Of a DNA stretch of 28,228 bases, positions 10,801 through 20,960 are shown in pieces. Source of the DNA: Saccoglossus kowalevskii (taxonomy: Eukaryota > Hemichordata > Enteropneusta > Harrimaniidae); contig NW_003123407.1 of assembly GCF_000003605.2 (NCBI RefSeq), forward strand, positions 16,032-44,259, in the 5' to 3' direction. A model generated the notes under the pieces. The model did not search any database. It saw only the letters and a list, made by a program, of their open reading frames with translations, and was not told the DNA's origin. The position numbers and the translations under genes were made by a program. The number at the start of each line of letters is the position of its first letter. Position 1 is the stretch's first letter.

Positions 10801-11869
10801 GAACGGTCGTACATTTTCTGTATAAAAATATTGATTGCTTTTGTGCAGGTTATATAATAAAATAATTAATATTTATTTATTTTTAATTTTATTTATTAAA
10901 CCATGTACTTTCACACTTGAAAATACCAATTGTTTTCACAAATAAAAAAAAAGAACTGCAGACCTCACTTCTTTATATTTTTGAGTGGGCCAGCCAAGTT
11001 TCCACATACAAAAATACACATAATATTTCTATTTAATTTATTTTATTTTATAATATAATATAATATTGTCATTGAATTCTTTAAAATAAATTTACCATTT
11101 GCAAATTAATGTGTTGAACACTATATAATCGTAATATTTTACAATCCATATCCTTATATTTGAATCTGTTTCAAGACATTGGAAAACAATATTTTAGAAG
11201 CATAACAATACAACGACTAGATTTGGTGTTTCAGTTTACTCCCAAATCATACTGGAATATTGCCAGCAATAATTAATAAAGCTTGTTCAGAATACCATTT
11301 ATTCCCGACATCATATTCAATGGATAGTTCTCAGGATCTACAACAGTAAATAAATAAACAGAAATCACTTTGAAGCCATGTTTTTTAAACGACACCGCCA
11401 TATAGCACAGATATTCAACACCGCCATATCGAATTTGGATTTGGACCATACCAATTCAAGCTGCAGGGTGTCTAAACAATGACTCAACAAACAATAAACA
11501 CATCTTCCACCCACCACACAAATTTTAGCTATAATTGAACAACCAAGAAAGCAACAAATATCAGGCTGCATCTTGAAAACAACGAGATACCGCATTACAA
11601 CCAGTCATTACAAACATGAAATCCTCCACCCCTCCCAGTACACCCTACAGCATTAATGGTTCCTATACTCATTTGCATCTATGTACAACAAGCTTAGCCA
11701 ACAGATGCACCTGACTCGTCAACTTTTTGACCAACCACTCATTCTAAATATTGTTGAGTGAGTGCGCTATTTACTAATGAGAGGAATCTTTTATAAAAAT
11801 TAATAAGGATGGTATTCCCAGAATAGTGCAGGTTGTTAAAGAAACATAAAACTTTAATTCTCAACAACG
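10801..11869. other. Very AT-rich intergenic stretch
   Basis: Long A/T runs dominate 10850-11110 (repeated ATTTATTTTTA-like words). A minus-strand frame at 11365-11595 (76 codons) has several cysteines but no known pattern and lies over two short GACACCGCCATAT / AACACCGCCATAT repeats. No gene is called. Confidence 0.5.
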
Positions 11870-12500
11870 ATGAAAGGACCAGTTACTGTGACAAAGCCCT
11901 ATCCCCCGCGAGACCCACCCAATACGAAACCCACTTACCGCGTAAGCCACTTACAACGAAGCTACTAGTTGAATAAGAAAAAAAAATGTTCATCAGTATA
12001 AGTTATCCCTTTTAAGCTGCAGTAATATTCCGCAGTATTCGATTCACGCCACTGGACATATACTATACCCCCGGCGGTGACTTCCAGACAAAACTGGTAC
12101 TCATCAGCGTTCCTATATTCTCGGAGAAAGGGGGTTATTTTTGTTGAATATCACGATCCGGGAAATCGTAAAAAAGGGCTACTTTTAAAAAAATAATGGG
12201 GGGAAATGTGGCGTTCAACGATCCCCGGCAACGCAATGCGTACGTACCCGGCGCCCGGACCCGGCTTATGTACTAAGAAGAACTCCACGGTTTATTTAAC
12301 AGCGTGAGCTTCGTAATCGGGAGGGGTTATAGTATCGTTCATGCCAGGAAAATGTTCGACAGTCGCGTACGTCGTGGCAGATGCAAAAATTGTGAGACAT
12401 GCAGTGAGTTTGTGAATGAAAACAAGCCAAAAAGCCTGCGATGTGGTTATTGTGGTTGTGTTCCAGAGGGTTCATGTGGTGAGCTGTACAACACATAACA
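11870..12500 (+). pseudogene. Coding-like block ending in a cysteine cluster, unassigned
   Basis: The block is GC-richer than its surroundings. One plus frame starts at ATG 11870, runs proline-rich to a stop at 11966, and is open again from 12026 to 12307 with only one stop (12194-12196); it contains residues such as TSRQNWYSSAFLYSRRKG. A second frame is open from 12196 to 12498 with one stop at 12274. It ends in a cluster of seven cysteines: CKNCETC, then CGYCGC, then one more Cys, which looks like a zinc-binding module. A TTTAACAG acceptor-like site precedes it at 12302, and AATAAA lies at 12661-12666. It is either a decayed gene or transposon ORF that changes frame near 12.2-12.3 kb, or exons of a gene I cannot assemble. 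I do not recognise the family. Confidence 0.35.
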
Positions 12501-12746
12501 CTGGTAGACATGATTCTTTCACCCCGTCATTCACGTAATATCAAAATCAGGGATTAGAAGGTCGCTATATTCTGTCAGTGGAGCAACATCTACAGCACAG
12601 TCCAGAAGGATAAGAAGTTATTCTTTATGGCTCCTAAAATGTGCACACGTGGTTTAGGTAAATAAATATATGCTCCCAGATTTTGGGAAAAAATGTGTAT
12701 TTTTTACTTTAAATTTCTCATAGATTTATTATAAATAGGGGCTGTT

Positions 12747-13010
12747 TCATGAGAAATTATCAGAGAAAAAGGGATATACCGCATGAATGCCACCGCCGGG
12801 AATGTACAACCAATGTAGTATCCATGACGTACATACCCATAGCGAGGCTGGTGGGTAGGCCATCATTCCACATATCAGATTGGAGGAGTTCGTTATCACC
12901 GAACCGTAATACCCTTCTGACCCTGGAGCTCTGACGACATACTCATATAGTGGGTAGCAATGGAAGCGTAAGATGGTCGTGAAAACTAAACCTGTGGACA
13001 GAAACCCCAT
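12747..13010 (-). CDS. Hydrophobic 87-codon frame, doubtful exon
   Basis: The minus frame is rich in aromatic and hydrophobic residues (LVFTTILRFHCYPLY early; SLWVCTSWILHWLYI late), suggesting one or two membrane segments. A good 3' splice site (TTTCTGTCCACAG) lies inside it near 12990, so it could be an internal or terminal exon of a membrane protein. No partner exons or family could be identified, and the opposite strand is also open over 61 codons. Confidence 0.15.
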   Translation of the reverse strand: MGFLSTGLVFTTILRFHCYPLYEYVVRAPGSEGYYGSVITNSSNLICGMMAYPPASLWVCTSWILHWLYIPGGGIHAVYPFFSDNFS

Positions 13011-14605
13011 GGAAATATAAAATCTAAGGTTGTATGGGAAACCAAATTGGCCGCCATTGGCAGGGACTGTTTCAACTGGGTAAACATTGTCCTACACGTC
13101 TGTCACTATTTTATAACAATTTTTCTGTATTTGTTTGTATCGGACCATTGTGTGAGAGCTAAAAACTACCGAGCTAAAATAAATTACACTAAACTGAAAG
13201 CACTTAACTCCGGTTTAGATGGGTCGAGGTGTAATGTTAAATAAACAATGTTGCATAGTAACATTGGCATGTATATAGTATGTTATGTATATGTGCATGT
13301 ATGTCACATGACCTGTGAACATTCAACTGACCATTGCCAGACCAAATATACGCATAGTCGTATTCACACACACACATGTGACAAATAATACTTCAAGCAG
13401 TTGTATTTACGAGCCGCTGTGAAAAGTTACAATCCTCGACTTACCAGGCAATACTTAAAGGTCTTCGAAAGGTATGGAGTTTTGATGAGAGCCAATTTAC
13501 CTCGTACTGATTCGTTTTTTAAAGCTTGTGTCAAGCACCGTTGTGCTCATATACTTTGAATACGATTCTGTTTAATTCTGTTTTAACTGCTTAAATTTCC
13601 CGTGAATGACAAATGTTTCTGTGTGGTATGCAGTAAATTTCTTTGAGATACACGGGGAAGTCACATAAAATACACAAACTAGTGTATAAAATATCTGTTA
13701 AAAAACGTGTTCACTGTCGGAGCGTGGACGAAGCGTAATCAGAGTATAATTAAATACACAGATATATGTGGACGTAGACAAGTCGGGGAAAGGGGGACAA
13801 ACAAATAACATGTCTGACCTTATCTTTACAACGCATTCAATAGATTAATTACGAAGTTGGGCAATTTATAGCCATGTACCTTAAGTAGGCCAGTTAGTCA
13901 CCGTGGAGCATTCTGGGATACTGTTACATGGTCATGTTTCTCTTTAGTTTTATTGACTATAAAGTGTAGTTAACAAGAACCAGTATATTAGTGATAAAAT
14001 GATGAATGATGTTACTTGTTTCACATTCATTTGGCTGTGTTTCTCATCTACTAAAACTACAAATCAAGGATTACTATGACATTATATTTAACAAACAGAC
14101 TTTGTCGCCAAATATATATGATTACTTTTATATTCATATAAGCTAGATATAGATCTCAAGCAGAATTGATAAATGACGCTATAAATGACCAGGACTGTAA
14201 TTCATACTAGACAGTTACAACAGTATATTTTACAACGATGTGAATTGTTTCCACGTCAGTAAGATAGGCGTTCGTACTATGCGATACTATGCCTAAAATA
14301 TCCATTATTTCGTTGTTTTCTTTCGTTTTTTTCTATATGTAATCTGTGGTTGTAAAAAATGATAAAAATGAAATGCCGATTAATAATTTTGATATAAAAT
14401 CTTTCATAACCTAGAAATATTTCAATAAAATAGTTTTGCACCACACGATGGAATATTTAAAAAATATTCATTAAACATTGCCAAGCTCATTTTAAGTCCC
14501 ATAAGTGTATGGGAAAGTTTCACATATTTTGTAGCAATCACATCGATGTCAACTGGTTGATTACGTTTCTTCTATAATCAGTACAAAACAATCCTCGGAT
14601 ATTTG
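13011..14605. other. Intergenic and 3' flank of TNFSF gene B, no gene seen
   Basis: A 65-codon plus frame at 13047-13244 has a hydrophobic core but no other support. A CA-repeat lies at about 13365-13376. Sequence from 13980 on is AT-rich and must include the 3' UTR of gene B (minus strand) just below 14606; no canonical polyadenylation signal was placed. Confidence 0.5.
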
Positions 14606-17600
14606 CTACCTATCTACATTACTGATCAGATACATTCCCATGTACGTCGCTTCTTGGCGGGAATCCAAAGTAATTGCGTCATTTGGTAGATACACTTTCA
14701 TAAATATCTTATCCCCCTTTCTGAGCTCAAAGACGCCTGCATGGTAGCTACTGTAATAGTAGTCTGATGAACCACTGATTCTTTCTGCACGTCCACTCTT
14801 TAATAAAGTGATAGGCTCGGGATAGGCATCACTCTCTGTTGGTTAGATAAGTATGAATAAATAGAACTTCATAAACTACATTCGTTTCGTTCAATTGCAA
14901 ATGGTGAACCAGTTTGGCAGGAATCTTTCTAATACACAAGTTTCTTTCTAATACACAAGTTGTAGTGTACTGCACAGTCTCAGTACAAATCTAAATATTA
15001 CTACTGATGATGAACTCATTTTGAAAAGAATAATTACCGAGTACAGTGTAGTGGAGGTACTCATTCCAGTTTGGAAGTTTCCGATCTGCATATTCCCGTT
15101 CATCTTGAAAATATGCCTGAATAAAAAAATCAAATGAAAATTATCTTCTATACACATTCCCCATTATGGGATGTGTTTTCGCATCAACGTCCTTGTCTCA
15201 GTTGAACTCCAACACTCACCTGGCTATAAATGTGATATATGGCATGGCAGGGTGCAATCATGTACATTCCATTCAGTGTAGTAATTCCAGATTTCAGTGT
15301 AATACCTGTCTGTCCTTGCCATGGGCCGACTATCACCTTGCCGATTTCCCCTTTTTCATTCACTGGTCTATCTGAGTGAATATTATACATTTTCAGGAGA
15401 AATCGTCATTAAAAGGCGTGTTGTTTGTCCATGACAAAATTGCCCCGACAAATGATATGAAGAGGGTCGGCAAGGGATATTTTCGTAAGCTGTAATCAAT
15501 TGTTTTTATTTTGGTAATAATGTAATTTAAATAAATAAAAAGCGTGAATTCGTAGACATGGGCAAGGTGTAAAATGTAATCAGCTATTTCATTCGTCCGT
15601 AATTTGTACAAATATATTATTTTTTGGAAGCGTATAAAGCATTTTTCAAATTAAATGTCGTAATTCATACGCAATTTCCAATTTTGATTTTTAAACACAA
15701 ATTATCAAAAATATTATAAAAATAAAAAATGTAATTAGGAATTTGCTTTATCTGTAAAGTGTAAAAACCTATTTTTTACTCTAAATGGAATTTTCATTTT
15801 ATTTCCTGTAAAAACGTAAATGCCGTTTTTATTTCCTGTAACCTGTACCAGCTATCCCCCCTTGCCTCCATTCTATGAATATAAGATTTGTTGACCATTC
15901 TGTTTTAAATTTTCAGCATCTAACTATATACGTCAAAAAACAAGTGTATTTGAAAAAGAATATGAACTTACTTGAAACGAAACCTAGGTAACCACTTGTT
16001 ACGTGGATCGCAGCTTTTATATGCGTTTTTGACTTTTTAGGCAGTGTCTGTGGCGTACTGTCAGTGTGCGTGTCCATTCGCTCAAGTGCATCTCTAATGT
16101 TTTCATTGACTGTTTGGCGAATTTCTGTAATTTGATTAAAAAAAAACAGTCATTCTGTCATAAAATCAATGAGACATTAATAATACATGGCATTACTGTG
16201 ATTGTATAATGATGTAATTACATTTATACATTGCTATAGCAACCGAGTTGCCATAGTAGACAATAGAAATTTTACGAAACGTTCTTTGACAGTATGAACG
16301 GTTGAATTCAAAATTATGGCGTTCTCATTGACAAGCTTTAATTGCGATAACACCAATTTTTGTCCGACTTGGTTATGTAGCCGAAGTTTCTGATTTCCGG
16401 CGATATATGTAAAAATCAATCACGTAATCATTAATATGATTATTTTCGTGGCAGTATTAACTGTGAAATATTAGATCAATCGGCACAATTGTGATTAGTG
16501 GTAAAATATATTTGCGTACATTTCCCCTAGTACCGCACCTGTGTGCAGTGAATTTTTTTTTTTTTTGGGATAAGAAAATGACGTCCAGTCTCCGTGAGCC
16601 AATGTTAGACAGGCAAAGTCGGGACTTCTTTTTTGTTTTACAAAAAGAAATAATTAATTGTTGTTTTAGTCCTTTTAGCGTGATCGCGAAAGCTAACCTG
16701 ACCGCTGAAAGAAATCCCGACTGGACGCATCTGCGGGCATTTGACTGATATTAATTATTCATGATGTCATTGAGTATTCATGAGTGGGTGTGTGAAAGTA
16801 AACGCGACCTTTTAAAAATAATTCGATTCGATCGCAGAGAGGAATACTTCAACTATTTTAAGGGCAACGGCGATACTTTCATCAATGTTTACTGAAAACA
16901 AGTCGATTTAAATGTCCAATGTATATAAGTAGTCTTTCAAAATCGCCGGGACCTCAGAAGTGAAAGGTCACGCACATTAACAAAGATAAGAGATGACATA
17001 TACAGCTGCACTTTGATTCGTTGTCAATGCTTGTCAATATCTTTTAATTAGCATAATCACCGGAGTGATTCTGCTCCAGTTTTCACTCCAACGCAGGGGG
17101 CCACCTGCAGATGCGTCCAGTCGGGATTTCTTTCGCAGTCATGCTAGTTTTTGCGATCACGTTAAAAAGGCTAAATTGACAATTAATTAAATTTTTTTTT
17201 GTCAAACAAAAAATAAGTCTCGACTTTGCCAGTCTAGGCCAATGTGTGTAACATAGCCTGAAAAACATCACAGTACAATTTAAAGCTGCTACTGGATGTC
17301 TACAAATAAATGCAATATTGACATCGCATAGGTGTCGATATTCTTGAGTTAAGATTTGTTGTCATAGTTATGGTAGTTTGTGAAGAGAGCTTGAAAACAT
17401 ACTTGGATATTTGAGTAGCGACACACATACTGTCAATGGAGTGATTGGCCTTTGTTCATTCATTCTATTGTTTTCGGTGAGTTTGAACTGAATATAAAAG
17501 TTTACATGTTTTGTCTATTGGCGTGGATAAGAGTAAAACGTAGGGTGCTTACAAATTCCTTATAACGTAATATACATGTGCTTACCGTCCATGCGTTCTT

Positions 17601-19133
17601 CGATGTACAGTGTGTCAATTACTCCAATGGCGTTGTTGATAAACTGCAAGAATTATAAAATAAGAATTATAAAATAAACAAACATAATTTAACGACCGCA
17701 GGAATCATGGGTGAATCTCTAAAATATATAGAATTATTGTGTACATTTTGTTTATTTATTTAAGGTGGAAGCCTGCGCATGAACGAAAATTGTAGGTATT
17801 GTATAAGTATGTTTGTTTATCGGAACAAATACCATTATACTCATTGCTAATAATACTGTTCTAGTGTCTTGATTATGATGTGCGTGAAGTCATATTGAAC
17901 CATTCTGATATGTTTGGCGTAAGTATAACAGACTTCCAGGCATAGGTTTAACAGACTTGGTGAAATTGGTAGATTTCCGCTGAGAACCGTTAGTATGTCT
18001 CGTATTGTTAAATGTTGTTATAAATGCCAATTTGAAAAAAGATTACAAGTGCTGGGCATGTAATGTGAAGAAACTGTTGTTGAGTTTTTGTTTCGGTGTG
18101 GCAAGGGGTTGGCAATGTAAATATGTTTGTATCCGCCTTTGAACAAATATCTCTAATATTGCTACACAGCAATGGTCAATACGTCTGCAATCATTTTCAA
18201 AGCTTGACACCTATCCTCTCTATAAATATAATCTGGTTTTAGAGAAATATCTGTTCTTTATTGATAATGGTTTTCTTAGGTGTTCCCCATCCCATGCAGA
18301 TTACTTGTTTCTAGTCACAGATTGCGCATCGAAATTGGTAGGGCGGGAATATTCCCAGAGAAAGAAGAATCTGCACTTTAGGTGCTTTACAGAAAGTGGA
18401 AGATGTCCCTCATACAAACATTTGAGAGAACATTTTTCCCTCCTTACTCTTACAAATACTCATCAAAAATAAAATGTATTTCACTTTTAAATTCTCCTAA
18501 CCCGTTTGTACTTCTGTCTTTATCAATGTATATATTCCATGGTTTCAAATTAAAAGACAATATTATTTCCAATGTTGATGAAGAAGGTATGAGCATTCCT
18601 TTGCTTTTGTGAATATTTTGGTGTGTATAAGGCCAACGGTCTACAATACTGTAATACAAACAAAATAACAGACTGTCGTACTCTTCTGTCGTACTTACAG
18701 TGATATAAAATCCTTTAACTTACCATTAAGCAGTAAGTATATTTGATTGTTATCGAAATTTCTGGTTAATAGTGTGGTAAATATATTCCATAAAATATTA
18801 TGTAGGTTTTTGGTTTGAATGACGATGATGCCAGTGAATTAATTTGATACCGTTATTGTTTATAATAAAATAAATTACAATTAATATAGTTACCATTTGC
18901 ATAGTGTCTTCTTCTATGGTACAAGCTTGGCAAATGTATGTCTCAGTTTGTTCCTCTTTGATCTCTGTCGAGTTTACGTTATCATAATTTTTTCGATGAG
19001 TTTCCCTCTCCAAAACAGAAATCCTGTGGTTTACTTTCATGACGAAAATGGTTGTACCCAATGGATATACAATAAATATGACTATAAGCAGAAATAGGTT
19101 TAAAAATAATAAAATGTCATGCCGTTTTTCCAT
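14606..19133 (-). CDS. TNF superfamily ligand, gene B (six coding exons)
   Basis: Tandem paralogue of gene A. Exons on the minus strand: 19133-18894, 17643-17586, 16124-15972, 15371-15220, 15116-15038, 14835-14606 (stop). All introns are GT-AG with phases 0,1,1,0,1, identical to gene A; 912 bases encode 303 aa. Residues 1-6 (MEKRHD) are the cytoplasmic tail, ~7-32 the membrane segment (contains FIVYPLGTTIFVMKV), then a stalk with HRISVLERE, sequon N54-S-T and cysteines C68 and C71. A basic linker PKKSK (128-132) precedes the TNF homology domain (~136-303). Domain hallmarks: AAIHVTSG, IVGPWQ, IYHIYSQ, YPEPITLLKSGRAE, AGVFELRKGDKIF and TYMGMYLI. The final exon matches gene A at about 50 of 69 aligned residues (hand count). 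Predicted role: trimeric cell-surface or shed ligand for a TNF-receptor-family protein. Subfamily is not assignable by eye. Confidence 0.9.
14925..14962. repeat. 19-bp tandem duplication in intron 5 of gene B
   Basis: CTTTCTAATACACAAGTTT at 14925-14943 is followed directly by the same 19 bases with one change at the last position (14944-14962). The near-identity suggests a recent slippage event. It lies within the 202-bp intron 5, well away from both splice sites. Confidence 0.85.
15372..15971 (-). other. Intron 3 of TNFSF gene B
   Basis: A 600-bp phase-1 intron with donor GTAAGTTCATA next to 15972 and an acceptor ending TTCACTCAG next to 15371. It is very AT-rich between 15480 and 15850, with two near copies of ATTTCCTGTAAAAACGTAAATG / TTATTTCCTGTAACCTGT words at about 15799-15845. 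No coding sequence is seen. Confidence 0.75.
16125..17585 (-). other. Intron 2 of TNFSF gene B
   Basis: A 1461-bp phase-1 intron, much longer than the 175-bp counterpart in gene A. The difference is largely explained by the inverted-repeat structure at 16597-17240. It also holds two X-box-like palindromes around 16231-16258 and a run of 14 T (16553-16566). Reading frames 16491-16748 (plus) and 17083-17271 (minus) are the two arms of that inverted repeat read in opposite directions, not genes. Confidence 0.75.
16597..17240. repeat. Long inverted repeat inside gene B
   Basis: The left arm 16597-16737 and right arm 17104-17240 are inverted copies, separated by about 366 bases. Shared blocks include GGCAAAGTCGGGACTT (left) against GGCAAAGTCGAGACTT (right, reversed), TAATTAATTG, CGTGATCGC and GAAATCCCGACTGGACGCAT with no mismatch in that last block. 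Arms are about 137-141 bases with several small indels. This could be a MITE or foldback element with long terminal inverted repeats, or two copies of one repeat inserted head to head. Confidence 0.8.
17648..17677. repeat. Tandem duplication at the 3' splice site of intron 1, gene B
   Basis: The word AAGAATTATAAAATA occurs twice in a row just upstream (in transcription sense) of the acceptor of exon 2. On the minus strand this doubles the ATTTTATAATTCTT tract that leads into the CAG acceptor at 17646-17644. Confidence 0.8.
17930..18570 (+). mobile_element. LINE relic, region downstream of the reverse transcriptase domain
   Basis: Plus-strand pieces in shifting frames follow the order of the conserved C-terminal region of CR1/Daphne-like LINE polyproteins. 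They read LGEIGRFPL (about 17960), VWQGVGN (18098 on), then QQWSIRLQSFSKLDTYPLY through LEKYLFFIDN (about 18168-18270), SHRLRIEIGR (18315-18345), RICTLGALQKVED in a third frame, and CPSYKHLREHF (about 18402-18436). Several frame changes and stops show it is dead. The order of motifs, rather than any single one, supports the call; the clade is uncertain. It sits antisense in intron 1 of gene B and so is transcribed as part of the pre-mRNA. Confidence 0.6.
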
Positions 19134-19205
19134 GATATAAACAAAAATATTGTCGGACTAGACTAACTGAGGTGCGATCAATTGAGTGGTTGGTATATAA
19201 ATACG
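19134..19205 (-). promoter_or_regulatory. Probable core promoter of TNFSF gene B
   Basis: On the minus strand a TATA-like TATTTATATACC lies at 19192-19203, about 60 bases upstream of the start codon. It predicts transcription start near 19165 and a very short leader of about 30 bases. This is positional inference only. Confidence 0.35.
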
Positions 19206-20764
19206 GTAATTTAACGTAAATACTTTTGTTTCATTTTCGGTTGGGTTCAATATTCGTACTAATATAACATATCATTCTTAGAAGACATTAACAACGTTTA
19301 TTTTAAACCATGAGTAACTTCGTCAATAATTAGTCTGAAAACACGTGACTGCAACCCAGTTTCAAACATTGAGCTTTAGCTATGTACAAAATGAGAAACA
19401 ATCGAAAGTAACGCAGGTGTTAATATATATTTAAACAGTAGCATGGATACAGGCCAAACAATTACACGAGAATCTTAGATGTAACACCCACCTAACCACA
19501 CTATAGTTAGGTGAATTTAATCAACCCTGGGATTCGATTGGTATTGACAGTAGTGGCGAAGTATCATATTACATTAGAGGCAAGAAGTCGTTATCGCCTA
19601 CAACGTGAACGATAGTTTGACGATTAGAAAGCTTTTTTAGAGATATCGCAGCACTATTTTAGTTTTTTTTATAAAGCTAAAGCCATAATATGCCGCATAG
19701 TCCTATGCCATGTTCATCGATCATAAATTTTACCTTAAAATATAAAAGATGTGTCATGTTTCTGCATAAAAGAAAACTAAAAGAAAAATAAGTAGAAGGC
19801 ATATCTTCACCAATACCTCTATCCTAATGTATGCATAGGCTTCTAATTTTCTTTTGAAAGACTAAAAAATCTGACAACTACTTCATCTTGCAATGGTGAA
19901 AAAAAATTAGCACTACATCTTCATGGCAAGTAGAACCTCATTTCTCTTAGAATATAATTTCTTGGTTTATTACCACGACCAAAAATGAATTACACTGTAG
20001 TGTTATTAATGTTTTAGTTATCTAGCGATAAATAGTCATTCAACACATTTATGTTTCCATTGTAATGAAATCAAAATCTCAACCAATCGATTTTTATTTC
20101 AATTATAACTATTTATTCATTATCATTCATCATTCAGTCATCCAGTTCCATAATTCTACCAGAGTCTAATCTATTGTTTCTGTGAGAAATCCCTCTGGTA
20201 TTTGGTAGCGGATATAATACCTCTATGGGTAAAATTCACATATTTGGCGGAAGATAGTAGCCGAGCATAAGCTGATTATAATAATGCTAATTTTACCAAC
20301 ATGAATAATCTAGCGGATAAGCACATACAAATGTCAATATTGTGCACTTGGGTATAGATGCATGAAATTTGGCACTCATACACATACACGATGAGTCAAT
20401 TAATATACTATACAGTGCCGACCGACTAGCGCCATCTATCAGCAACTGGCGCCCTCTGTACTTGTCTGGACTAATCAACATTGAATGTTTGAGTTAGAAG
20501 GATGAAAGACGGTGATCATTCTCTGAGATAGTGTCAAATATTTAGCGCTCAAAAGTGTCCAGTAACGCCTTCAAATTGTTTAAATCCGTTCATTGTGATG
20601 TATTGTTTATAATCATAACTTCCACCACATGCAATAAAAGATGATATGTGATCACGTGTTTAGTTCGTTAATGGTAATAACAGAGGCTAAGTTTAGGTAT
20701 TTACATCTATTGAATTTTATCGCGGTGCATGAAGGGATAGCCTGTGTGAAAGAGAAAAGAAAGT
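19206..20764. other. Intergenic upstream of gene B, no gene seen
   Basis: AT-rich with no supported coding frame. It contains a perfect 8-bp stem hairpin (CACCTAAC at 19489-19496 with GTTAGGTG at 19506-19513, 9-base loop). It also contains two adjacent CTCF-like cores at 20427-20462. As the 5' flank of gene B it may hold regulatory sequence. Confidence 0.5.
20427..20462 (-). promoter_or_regulatory. Two adjacent CTCF-like motifs
   Basis: Read on the minus strand the two sites are CTGATAGATGGCGCTA (20427-20442) and AGTACAGAGGGCGCCA (20447-20462). Both match the core A-G-(A/G)-(G/T)-G-G-C-G-C of the CTCF consensus and have the same orientation, 4 bases apart. The core is known from established CTCF binding data in bilaterians; binding here is inference, and similar words occur by chance or in transposons. 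Confidence 0.3.
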
Positions 20765-20960
20765 TCAACTAGAATTCAGATATGATGTTATCGGTATCAA
20801 AACCAGTCGTATCTATAAGCCACCGTTAGCACGTGATAAGAAATGCGTATTGGGCTATATTGTGTTCACGTCCATCGTAAATATAAAGCAACGTTGAATT
20901 GCTGTAGAGTTATTTTAGATCGGTTGATCAATATGCCATGAATCTTAAGACTGCATTACA
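20765..20960 (+). repeat. Dispersed repeat family R2, copy 1
   Basis: Matches 25143-25365 in the same orientation: AGAATTCAGATATGATGTT against GGAATTCAAATATGATGTC, ATCGGTATCAAAACCAGT against ATCGATATCGAAACCAAT, and GGGCTATA in both. The end also aligns (ATGAATCTTAAGACTG against ATGGATCGTAAGACTG) after a length difference. No coding content is recognised. Confidence 0.6.

Larger units (their letters stand above)
17644..18893 (-). other. Intron 1 of TNFSF gene B
   Basis: A 1250-bp phase-0 intron between the membrane-anchor exon and the 58-base exon 2. About half of it is a decayed LINE lying antisense to the gene (17930-18570). The 3' splice region carries a short duplication (17648-17677). 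Confidence 0.75.

Noticed and set aside
11870-12307. Spliced gene joining the ATG block at 11870 (donor CGC|GTAAGC at 11941) to an acceptor at 12302
   Set aside because: The phases do not match: phase-0 joining hits a stop within ten codons, so I left the block as an unassigned remnant.
16491-16748. 85-codon plus frame (and the 62-codon minus frame at 17083-17271) as genes
   Set aside because: Their similar translations arise because they are the two arms of one inverted repeat.
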